64,000 bases of DNA from G020348185 sp964525045 (GTDB lineage: Bacteria > Nitrospirota > Nitrospiria > Nitrospirales > UBA8639), in the NCBI GenBank assembly GCA_964525045.1, contig CAZGFD010000022.1, positions 1 to 64,000 on the forward strand, given 5' to 3'. The notes under the pieces were generated by a model. It worked only from the letters and a program-made list of their open reading frames with translations. It made no database searches and had not been told where the DNA came from. This document shows positions 43,617 through 52,080 of the stretch, piece after piece (position 1 is the stretch's first letter; the number at the start of each line of letters is the position of its first letter). A program made the translations under genes and the position numbers.

Positions 43617-46232
43617 ATGGCCACCAGGGGAGAGACAAAAATGAACAGGATGAGCTTCGACTTATATTCTGTCTCGGATTGTCGCGCGCGCATGCTCGCC
43701 AGGAATCATTTTTCGTTCTTACATCTGATTGTGCTTTGGATAGCGTTGCTGGTAGTTCCTGGCGTCGTCGGGGCCGCCGATCTGGCCGTCACCGCGGGGC
43801 ATGTCCTGACACCGTCTGCAACCGCACCGCTTGCGGTGGTCTATGATGTGACCACGAACAAGTATTCGCGCATGAGCTTTACAGCCACTGACGGGATCGA
43901 GAGTTTCGAAAAATCCTTCCCGACCTTTGCCAAGGCGCATTCAGTGCCGCTGTTCGGCTTCAAACCCAACCGGACCTACGAAATCACCGTCACGCTTACC
44001 GAATTTGCCTCTAGCAATACCTTGGAGCTAGGTACCCTGTTCTTCACGACTGATCCGCTTCCCGCGGACTTTCCCCCGCTCGAGGTGCTTTTGAGCGATC
44101 CGGACAAAATGGAGCCAGGCTACACGTTACTCCCGGTGCGCAATCGGAACCCTGGCGGCGGGGGCTACACGATGCTGCTCGACGCTGTGGGAGACGTTGT
44201 GTGGTATCGGAGGCTGAATCCTGGTGACCTTCGCCAGCTGCCGAATGGAAACCTCTTTTACAATTTCCAAGGGGGCGCAGTGGAGGCGACCCTGCTGGGC
44301 GAGGTCGTACGGGCCTGGCACCCCGCGAACACGGCTTCTACGCCTTTACCGGACAGTATCGAAGTCGACTCGACCGATAATCATCCGGTCCTCTTCCATC
44401 ACGAAGTGTACCCGACCGAGTTCGGTACGGTCCTGACGCTCGACCGAGTCGACCGGTTGGTTCAGGGGTATCCAACGAGCGATACCGATCCTGAAGCTCC
44501 GACCGCCGATACGGTGGTCGTTGACGAACCGCTCGTCGAGTTTGACTTGGAGACAGGCGACATCCTCCACTACTACTCGCTGGTCGATATGCTCGACCCG
44601 AGGCGTATCGGCTACAACTCCGTCGCGCCCACCCCGCCCTGTCCGGCGAGGAATCCGGAATGTAAAGCCGATTGGGTGCACGACAACGCGATTATCCATG
44701 ACTCGAGTGACGACACATATATTGTCTCGCTCCGGCATCAGGACGCTGTGATCAAGGTCCGCCGTGCAACCGGGGAACTTGTCTGGATTCTCGGCAACCA
44801 CCATGGGTGGAGCCCGGAATTCGAGCCCTACCTCCTGACCCCGGTGGGTAGCCCCTTCGAGTGGCAGTACCATCAGCATGCACCCTTTATCACCCCGGAG
44901 GGTACGCTACTCCTCTTCGACAACGGCAACAACAGGGCAATGCCATTCGAGGTCGACCCGGATACGGGCGAACCGGTTGAGCCGATCGCGGATGCGGACA
45001 ACTACAGTCGAGCGGTCGAATATCTCATTGACACCGAGAATATGACAGTACGACAAGTTTGGGAATCCAAGGGCAATGCAGGTGTCGACATTTACACGAG
45101 ATTCCAATCTGATGCAGATTGGATGCCGGAGACCGGAAATGTGCTGATCACCTTCGCCGGGATTTCCTACGTGGATCATGTAGCCACTTCCAGCGATGCC
45201 GTGCGAATAATCGAAGTCGATCACAATATCCCGGCGACAACTGTGTTCGACCTATCCATCCAGGCACCACCGGAGCCTGAATCGCTCGGATACTCGACGT
45301 ACCGCAGCGAACGGATCGCTGATTTTTACGCGCACCTTGCGGTGGACCTCGTGGCCGACAAGGCGAGTCCAGTGGGGCTAGATACCGTGGAAACTGTCCG
45401 GTTCACCGCCACGGCGTCCCGTGGCTCGGGCACCTATGATTATCGGTTCCTCGTGAGGGACCCCTCCGGCGTGTGGACAGAGGGGCAGGCCTACGGGAAC
45501 GGGGACACCTTCGAATGGAGGCCTCCCGATGTGGGGGAATGGGGAATCCAAGCTAGGGCTAAAAACGTAGGAAGTTCCGCACTCTACGAGGCGTTGACGG
45601 GTCGAATTTTTGAGGTCCAGGCTAACTCGCCTGTGAGTTCGGTGGCGTTGGTGTCTGACAAAGCAAGCCCGGTCCAACTTTCGGCTGTCAGCACAGTAAC
45701 TTTCACTGCGAGCGCGGTGGGTGGTAGCGGGGACTACGACTATCGATTCCTGGTGCGAGACCCCTCCGGCGTGTGGACAGAGGGGCAGGCCTACGGAAAC
45801 GGGGACACCTTTGCATGGACGCCACCCGATATCGGCAGCTGGGCGATCCAGGTTCGGGCAAGGAATGTTGGGAGTACTGCGCGGTGGGAGGCCTTAGGTG
45901 GCCGGATCATGGAGGTCTTGGTGGACTCGCCTGTGAGCTCAGTCCGCCTGGACTCAGACAAACCTGGGGTCCTGGCGGACCTTTCGACTGTAGGTACGGT
46001 TACGTTTACTGCTAGTGCTGACGGTGGCAGCGGCGCCTACGACTATCAGTTCTTGGTCCGGAATCCGGATCGCGAGTGGACCGTGGTGCAAGCCTATGGG
46101 AACGGGGACACCTTTAAATGGACCCCGCCCTCAGCAGGGCGATGGGGATTTCAAGTCCGGGCGAGGAACCTCCTCAGTTCAGCGTTATTTGAGGCAAGGG
46201 ATCAGCGTGTCTGTATTATCCGTGATCGATAA
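43617..46232 (+). CDS. Secreted arylsulfotransferase (ASST)-like protein with three C-terminal repeats
   Basis: An 871-residue protein (a start at 43641, Met9, is also possible). Signal peptide at about 30-54. Residues about 90-575 resemble the ASST beta-propeller: WYRRLNPGDLRQLPNGNLFYN, WVHDNAIIHDSSDDTYIVS, and HQHAPFITPEGTLLLFDNGN with His residues at catalytic-type positions. ASST moves sulfate between phenolic esters without PAPS. Then come three repeats of about 100 residues (about 580-870) with the core YDYRFLVRDPSGVWTEGQ and GNGDTFxWTPP, probably beta-sandwiches. The first two repeats share near-identical DNA 300 bases apart. It belongs to the sulfation-rich accessory region. Confidence 0.75.
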   Translation: MATRGETKMNRMSFDLYSVSDCRARMLARNHFSFLHLIVLWIALLVVPGVVGAADLAVTAGHVLTPSATAPLAVVYDVTTNKYSRMSFTATDGIESFEKSFPTFAKAHSVPLFGFKPNRTYEITVTLTEFASSNTLELGTLFFTTDPLPADFPPLEVLLSDPDKMEPGYTLLPVRNRNPGGGGYTMLLDAVGDVVWYRRLNPGDLRQLPNGNLFYNFQGGAVEATLLGEVVRAWHPANTASTPLPDSIEVDSTDNHPVLFHHEVYPTEFGTVLTLDRVDRLVQGYPTSDTDPEAPTADTVVVDEPLVEFDLETGDILHYYSLVDMLDPRRIGYNSVAPTPPCPARNPECKADWVHDNAIIHDSSDDTYIVSLRHQDAVIKVRRATGELVWILGNHHGWSPEFEPYLLTPVGSPFEWQYHQHAPFITPEGTLLLFDNGNNRAMPFEVDPDTGEPVEPIADADNYSRAVEYLIDTENMTVRQVWESKGNAGVDIYTRFQSDADWMPETGNVLITFAGISYVDHVATSSDAVRIIEVDHNIPATTVFDLSIQAPPEPESLGYSTYRSERIADFYAHLAVDLVADKASPVGLDTVETVRFTATASRGSGTYDYRFLVRDPSGVWTEGQAYGNGDTFEWRPPDVGEWGIQARAKNVGSSALYEALTGRIFEVQANSPVSSVALVSDKASPVQLSAVSTVTFTASAVGGSGDYDYRFLVRDPSGVWTEGQAYGNGDTFAWTPPDIGSWAIQVRARNVGSTARWEALGGRIMEVLVDSPVSSVRLDSDKPGVLADLSTVGTVTFTASADGGSGAYDYQFLVRNPDREWTVVQAYGNGDTFKWTPPSAGRWGFQVRARNLLSSALFEARDQRVCIIRDR

Positions 46233-46661
46233 TGCTCGAGTCGCCTTGCCCGAGTATAGCGACTAGCTCCATTCACCAATTCAGAACCCGGTAGGGGGGC
46301 GTCCCGTATCGCTCGGGACTATGCCAGTTGGCCAAAAGAGGTTTGGGCCTCCAAATTGCTTTCGCCCTCTGGCGCGGGTCTAATTTTCATCACGTGACTT
46401 GTGACATGACGGCACGTCGTAAACCTGCATCATTAGCATTTAAACTTCCTATTCTTTGCCTAGACCTGTAGGGGATGCCATGTCCCCATGCTTCAATCTA
46501 ACTGTACACAGCATAACCGGTATCAAATAAACTCCAGTGAATGTCTGGTATTGAAACTTAATTAACTGAAACGGGCGGCAAACACGTCTGCTCGTTCTGT
46601 GTTATTCTCGCCTCGAAAGAGAAAAGTCTCGTTCCAACAGAGTTTGGAAAATTAGAGGTCT
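46233..46661. other. Intergenic region without visible genes
   Basis: About 430 bases before the kinase-methyltransferase gene. No repeat, hairpin or frame stands out; it presumably carries that gene's promoter. Confidence 0.45.
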
Positions 46662-48263
46662 ATGAGTATATTCATTTACACGGGATTGCCGGCAACGGGA
46701 AAAACATCGATTCTAATAAAGTCGTTACGAGAATATCAGGACAATGGCGGCAAAGTCGTCTTGTTTCTTTCAGCCGAGCACCCGGAACTTACCAGGCGTC
46801 CCAATGTTCGGCCCGGGGGAAGGATGGGATGCAGAGATCCAGAACTGCACTTCAAGATCGACTACGTCCTTAAGACGGGTGAGACAATTAAACGTCTTGA
46901 GGCACTTGAACCAAATGTCATGGCTGTATTCGATGAAGCCCAATTTTTCAGGCCGGAGATAGTGGATTCTTGGCATTCCGCTGCTAATCGGGGTGTCACA
47001 ATTCTTGTCTCCACGCCGTCAAAGGCTCAATTGGATCGACTTGAAGAGTATGGCTATGAACCGATCGAACTCACCGTGCCCTGCAAATGTAACAAAGCGA
47101 ATGCGACCTCGGTCTTGTATGAGGATGATATGATTTATCCAACTCATCTATGCGATGACTGCAAGGCGGAGCGCTATAACGAGATCATTGATAAGCTATT
47201 CGCAGAAATCCGTGATAGCGACCCATTTCCTGGCGAAAATAAGACCTATCAGCCATTTTACAATATCGAAGCGGAGGATTGGGATTATGTCCGCCCGGAT
47301 TCCTTGGCCCGTTTTCAGATTATGGAGAGTGCAATTGAGCGTTACCCGTCGCTTCAACCAACAGTCGAAACCGCAGACAGGCAACTCACTTATTTGGATC
47401 TCGGTTGTTGCTCGGGATTCTTCTGTGATGCCATGACGAACTTGGGGTTCTATTCAACTGGTGTTGATGTTACGAACAACTTTATTAACTGGGCAAGGCG
47501 GATTGCAAAACTGAAAGGCCAGAATATTAATTATGTTTGCGAAGACGCATTCAAGTTCATTGCGGCAACCGATGATTTGATTGATGTTACATCGAGCTTT
47601 GCTACGATTCAATGGGTGATGAGCCAGCAGGGTTACCAGGCGGGCCTAGAGTGTTTCAAGTATCTATTCGACCGTACTCGCCATATCTGCATCGTTGAGA
47701 TGGGGTATACTCTGGAAGACATCTATAAGGAACGAATTCCTGACAGGCCCCGCGAAATTGATAAAGATTGGGTGCTTGAACATGTCATGCTGGAATATGG
47801 CAGGTTCGCGGCAATTGAATTTCATCCCGCAGGAGAGAACGGCATTTGGAGGGATGTCTTCATCGGGTACAAGGAAGTGCCAGGACTCCTTTCCTTAAAA
47901 CCTCAGCTCGAAAGTGATGAGTTTGAACAAGTTTCATCTGCACAGCAGTTTTGGGATGACAATTGGGTTGGGGAGGATTTTGGGGTCTCCCTTAGGGCAA
48001 AAAGAAAAATAAGACAAGGTCGGCTAAGGGGAATGGTCCCTGACCGCGGCGATGGCCAGAAATCGGAGATTGCGATATTTATCGATGGTAAACAAGTTGA
48101 AATACTGACTGTCGATGGCAATGAATTTGAATGTACTTTTCGTTGTGAAGTTGATCCAGGGGGAATGTTTTCTCTGCGTATCAAAGCAACTCCCATAAAA
48201 TTGAAAGCGTCGGAAGATAAGCGGCCATTGGCCTTTGTGATGATCGAATTAAACTTTACCTAA
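46662..48263 (+). CDS. Thymidine-kinase-like P-loop / zinc ribbon / SAM methyltransferase fusion
   Basis: A 533-residue protein. Residues 1-170 look like type II thymidine kinase: Walker A GLPATGKTS (8-16), DEAQFF (91-96) and a four-Cys zinc site (Cys141, Cys143, Cys164, Cys167) in the place of the TK zinc ribbon. Residues about 225-400 are a class I methyltransferase with LDLGCCSG (245-252). Residues about 420-533 form a beta-rich end. I know of no characterised protein with this layout. It sits among sulfotransferases and glycosyltransferases, so a sugar or nucleotide-linked substrate is a guess. Confidence 0.8.
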   Translation: MSIFIYTGLPATGKTSILIKSLREYQDNGGKVVLFLSAEHPELTRRPNVRPGGRMGCRDPELHFKIDYVLKTGETIKRLEALEPNVMAVFDEAQFFRPEIVDSWHSAANRGVTILVSTPSKAQLDRLEEYGYEPIELTVPCKCNKANATSVLYEDDMIYPTHLCDDCKAERYNEIIDKLFAEIRDSDPFPGENKTYQPFYNIEAEDWDYVRPDSLARFQIMESAIERYPSLQPTVETADRQLTYLDLGCCSGFFCDAMTNLGFYSTGVDVTNNFINWARRIAKLKGQNINYVCEDAFKFIAATDDLIDVTSSFATIQWVMSQQGYQAGLECFKYLFDRTRHICIVEMGYTLEDIYKERIPDRPREIDKDWVLEHVMLEYGRFAAIEFHPAGENGIWRDVFIGYKEVPGLLSLKPQLESDEFEQVSSAQQFWDDNWVGEDFGVSLRAKRKIRQGRLRGMVPDRGDGQKSEIAIFIDGKQVEILTVDGNEFECTFRCEVDPGGMFSLRIKATPIKLKASEDKRPLAFVMIELNFT

Positions 48264-48498
48264 AGTCTCATTATAGACCTGATTGTCAAGATTAATTCCG
48301 CCGGAGTAGATTAAACATTTATTGGCGTCACAATAATAGGATGATATCTCGCATTCCTATTCTTGAAAGTGTTTTTGAATTCTGTCGCTGATTCGTCTCA
48401 ATGTCATTCTGATTTGCTTCCTTTCGGCCTTTCCCCCCTCGGTCAGCGCAGAGGATACACGTAAGGGTCAAACGAGCGAGCGGCCATGTCGTCGCAGA

Positions 48499-49707
48499 TC
48501 ACCCGCTTTTCTCCGTTTTTGAGTTCTCCTTCGAACGGACGTGTAACTCGGTCTTAAATTGTGCGGCCATTTCCAATGATCGTTCGTCACGCATCTGGAT
48601 GTTTCGGGACAAAGATACCTCGGAAGGGGGTGGAATTTGTAAATAGGAAGCCACTTCCCGAATTTGTCCCAAAGGGTTTTGGCATAGAGCTTCGTAACTG
48701 ATCTCATGAAAGCCGGCGGCATACTCGTTCAATAGCTTGTTTAACTGTTGATCTTGCTCTTTGACCAATTCAACGTTTTCCCTAATCTTGTCGAACGAAT
48801 ATTCCACAGGTGTTTTGCGATTGTATTCAAGATGCTGAACCTTATTGGGAATCCGGTAGGTGCGAGTTGCCATTGCCACGAAATTTGATATTCCTTGAAG
48901 TATCTTGTCGTCACGTCGAAGGAATATCACAAAGCTTTGGTCAAGGATGCCTTTGAAGTTATCGCGCTCTTTAGGAGAAAGAAGGGGAAGCAACCGAAGG
49001 ATAAAGTGTGAAATCGCTTTCGTGCCGAACCATTCCCCGTCATCGGTTGCTGCGATCTTCATAAGGGTCCGAAGCCACCAAATGAAATCGAAGTCGTTTT
49101 TACCGCGTTCGCGCAGGCATTTTAGGATCGGCAGCCGGATATGCTCGTCAGGATGCCCCGCACCTAGGCAAGCGAGATATTCGCATAACATGAAGCTACC
49201 AGCGCGAGGTGGGGACATGATGAACAGCTTGTGTGTAGGTTCTGGTGCCTCCAATCGAGCTATCCCTCGGTCTACGTCCATTTTGGACGCAATAATGGGG
49301 TGGATCTCATTCTTGAAACTGTATACGGTGCAATGTTTGACTCTGGCCTGTTCCAACGTTGATTTGACCAAGTGGGTGGCGGACTGCTCTTCATCCCAGG
49401 TATAGACGTAGATTCGCTCGATACCTGCGAGTACATGAGGGTCGCGGTTGATCTCGGATAACAAGACGATGGGGATTGTCCGGGTGGTCACCCTAGTTCG
49501 ACGGGCTTTCCAGCGACTCTTGTTATAAAACTTGCTCATCACGGAGCTGGATGGATTTGATCCGAAGAACGATTGGGCTTCCAGGTCGATCGTGTTTAAT
49601 AACGCTTGTATCGGTGGATCGACCGCAAGACATTCCCGAGGCTGAATCCCGAGGATGAAGTCAAGTATTAGAGGATCGTAAATTTTTTCTGTGGCATTCG
49701 TCATCAT
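48499..49707 (-). CDS. Stf0-type sulfotransferase
   Basis: A 402-residue protein whose residues about 180-400 match the Stf0 family: PAPS 5'-phosphate loop IMSPPRAGSFMLCEYL with AGHPDEHI, WFGTKAI, and the 3'-phosphate segment IFLRRDDKILQGIS. Stf0 in mycobacteria sulfates trehalose. The extra N-terminal 180 residues are not recognised and may help select the acceptor. Met codons at 49707 and 49704. It overlaps the upstream gene by 47 bases, so the two are translated together. Confidence 0.85.
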   Translation of the reverse strand: MMTNATEKIYDPLILDFILGIQPRECLAVDPPIQALLNTIDLEAQSFFGSNPSSSVMSKFYNKSRWKARRTRVTTRTIPIVLLSEINRDPHVLAGIERIYVYTWDEEQSATHLVKSTLEQARVKHCTVYSFKNEIHPIIASKMDVDRGIARLEAPEPTHKLFIMSPPRAGSFMLCEYLACLGAGHPDEHIRLPILKCLRERGKNDFDFIWWLRTLMKIAATDDGEWFGTKAISHFILRLLPLLSPKERDNFKGILDQSFVIFLRRDDKILQGISNFVAMATRTYRIPNKVQHLEYNRKTPVEYSFDKIRENVELVKEQDQQLNKLLNEYAAGFHEISYEALCQNPLGQIREVASYLQIPPPSEVSLSRNIQMRDERSLEMAAQFKTELHVRSKENSKTEKSG

Positions 49708-50569
49708 TTGGTGGGAAGCAGTGGACCATCAGTTCTCGGACGACAGGCTTTAGGGCAGCCGCTGCATCTTCGTGCATCTCCGGAGAAGGATAATAGAGGT
49801 TGTGATGAGGAAACGGATTGTTCTTGTAGATCGGTACCGGGCTGCCATCCCAACGACTGACCAATGATTGTGGCAACCCCCGGGAAGTTACACATTCGAC
49901 ATAGTAATCAGCATCTTCTTTCAATGTCATAATCATTTCTTCATTGACAAACTGCGGAAATTCACCAAATAGGCCGTGAAGGGTATCATAATTTTCTCTG
50001 TATCGCGGTGTGCGCACAGAAAACCAAAAAAGGATCTTGGGTACTGTAATACTCTTGAGAAGATCGCGCATGCCCTTGAGCCAATTGTCACGAGTTTCCT
50101 CGACGATCCGTTTCACGAAAGATCTGTTCTCGTTTTTGAGAAGATCTCGGTAGGCATCGGCAGCCAACACGGGCTTGTCACCGTCACGTCCATCTGCACG
50201 AACAACGACGCCTCCACTGGGACAGGTGAAATAAGAATTGTTTACGGATCTTCCGGATAGAACTTGCACAATGGCGCACTCCGCGTCATTGATAAATTTT
50301 ATTATGGATGCATGCCGGAGAAAGTCACTAGGGCCTGCCCCGGCGTGTCCAAGATTTAGGCCAGGTATTCCCAGTTCTCGCTCCAGTTTTTCCGGAAATG
50401 GGGAGCTGCAAAATCGCCCAAAAGTCTGTGCTGCACCGAGGGCTGCAAAATAGCCACTCTCTCCCACGGTCCAGCGTTCAGGGCCACGTATAAAGAAAGA
50501 TGTTCCTGGCAGTTTGTACAGGTTGTAATCGACGATCTCGAAATCCTTCCGCTGATAACCGATGCCCAT
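49661..50569 (-). CDS. DUF6473-like protein coupled to the sulfotransferase
   Basis: A 302-residue protein with the pattern ALGAAQTFGRF...PFPEKLERELGIPGLNLGHAGAGPSDFL (about residues 43-85) that I associate with DUF6473, and a C-terminal HHNLYYPSPEMHEDAA with His residues. The Gly-rich first block and C-terminal His recall SGNH-like hydrolases, but a catalytic set is not certain. It precedes and overlaps the Stf0 gene, suggesting it prepares or recognises the same acceptor. Function unknown. Confidence 0.6.
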   Translation of the reverse strand: MGIGYQRKDFEIVDYNLYKLPGTSFFIRGPERWTVGESGYFAALGAAQTFGRFCSSPFPEKLERELGIPGLNLGHAGAGPSDFLRHASIIKFINDAECAIVQVLSGRSVNNSYFTCPSGGVVVRADGRDGDKPVLAADAYRDLLKNENRSFVKRIVEETRDNWLKGMRDLLKSITVPKILFWFSVRTPRYRENYDTLHGLFGEFPQFVNEEMIMTLKEDADYYVECVTSRGLPQSLVSRWDGSPVPIYKNNPFPHHNLYYPSPEMHEDAAAALKPVVRELMVHCFPPNDDECHRKNLRSSNT

Positions 50570-50896
50570 GTCAAGTTACCTTCCAGTCCATAGCTTCCAA
50601 TCTTGTTCCATACTTTGCTTTCCCTAACGGAAAAATAAGAAATTTTCAGGTTTTTTTGTCATTCGAAAAAGTACCGAATCGGCTGTGGGATGTCAATTAC
50701 GCCAAGCAGCGGTCTCAATATGAGGGGGGCAAACTGCGAGAAAGGCCTCCCGGCCCTTGCGCCCAGGATTTTCACAAGAATTGTGATACAGTGAGAGGGG
50801 TCAAGGGGGGCATAACTTTCTTACATGAAGTGGTAGCCCAACGGGGGGCGGAAACAGAGAAGATAGAAGGAGAGAAAGTTTAGTGAGTAGCCGCAG
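50570..50896. other. Intergenic region without visible genes
   Basis: About 330 bases between two minus-strand genes. A short plus-strand frame has no recognisable features. It should hold the promoter of the DUF6473-like/Stf0 pair. Confidence 0.45.
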
Positions 50897-51964
50897 TCAG
50901 TGAGATGAAGGGTTCTGGTGTGGTAACGAGGAGTCCTCTTCCACGTTCACTCCACTTGAAATGATGATTCGGCCGCCGGTTCCAACATGTCTTGCCAGTT
51001 GTTCAGCAAAATGAGGGTGTTTGTGTCTCACATAACTCATGAGTCTGGGAAGGAACCGGTTGAATCTCATTTCCTTTCCTGAAAATTGAGGGATAAACTT
51101 CTTGACCCGATCCAAGACTGTTGTGGCCCCCTTAGAATCACCCAGGGCCCTGCAACGCTCACGAAACTCCTCTAGCCTCTGCTGCGCATCTTCCAGTGCT
51201 GAGAATCGTTCGCGAACGAGACGCCGGGCGAGTCCGAATAAATCATGGTCCAGGGTGTTGAGTTCCATGAGAAGTTCATGTAGCGGTCCGCCCAAAAGCT
51301 TGAGAAGGTGATCACGAGTGTTATCTTCTCCGTCGGGGTCGTGCGGCGCCGTGTTTCGGCGGAGATAGGAGGCGTCGAACGGGATTCCTCGTTGTTGCAG
51401 TCGGCATTCAAGCAATAGCATACTCTCGTCGAAGTCCTCTACCGTGCCGGCAAATACGAAGTTTTCTATGGCGGATCGGGCTGCCTTCAGATCGGCGTCC
51501 CAGCCCTTGCGGGTAGGCGATTTACCACAACCGGATAGGCGTCCCTGAGGAGTACAACAGCGAACCTGCCAGTTGCTTAGTATAGTGTCGTGCTCCCTCT
51601 TGAGCCACCACTCAACATATCCTCGAAAGCTTCGTTCTTTTGCAATGCAACCCGCAGGGGTGTCTTCTGGGCGGCGTCGATCAAATCTGTACATGGAGTA
51701 CACACGATTGATTGGATCCCGAAGTAAAGTGAGATGAAATTGAGCCCACATTAATTCGGGGTGGGGCAACGGAGTGCAATGCGACGTGATGGCCTGATGC
51801 CGTGGATAGGGGCGGACAGCGTCCTTAATTTGAGCGGGAGTCAGCCTTGCTCCAGGGAAATCACCTTCGATATGCAAGACCCTGCAGGGGAAGTTCTTGT
51901 GCAGGATCCAGTCAACTGTGGAACCTGCGTTCTTGAAGATGTGGTGATGCATTACGAGGGTCAT
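50897..51964 (-). CDS. Sulfotransferase family protein (Sulfotransfer_2 type)
   Basis: A 355-residue protein beginning almost directly at the PAPS-binding loop (HHHIFKNAGSTVDWIL, residues 6-21, equivalent to PKTAGTT-type loops), with the 3'-phosphate motif LLRDPINRVYSMYRF (about 79-93). Similar proteins sulfate or recognise glycans and lipids at the cell surface. A decayed relative lies at 42.7-43.3 kb. ATG at 51964; the protein has no N-terminal membrane anchor, so it is cytoplasmic. Confidence 0.85.
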   Translation of the reverse strand: MTLVMHHHIFKNAGSTVDWILHKNFPCRVLHIEGDFPGARLTPAQIKDAVRPYPRHQAITSHCTPLPHPELMWAQFHLTLLRDPINRVYSMYRFDRRRPEDTPAGCIAKERSFRGYVEWWLKREHDTILSNWQVRCCTPQGRLSGCGKSPTRKGWDADLKAARSAIENFVFAGTVEDFDESMLLLECRLQQRGIPFDASYLRRNTAPHDPDGEDNTRDHLLKLLGGPLHELLMELNTLDHDLFGLARRLVRERFSALEDAQQRLEEFRERCRALGDSKGATTVLDRVKKFIPQFSGKEMRFNRFLPRLMSYVRHKHPHFAEQLARHVGTGGRIIISSGVNVEEDSSLPHQNPSSH

Positions 51965-52080
51965 GTTGGAGTTCCCTTTTCACGAGTTTACGAACATCTC
52001 CAATCTTATTCAGTACGAAGAAGGTGAATCTATCGACATGCTGCCCTTCGCTGTGGTCGAGAGCCGCCGTTGACCCCCTT

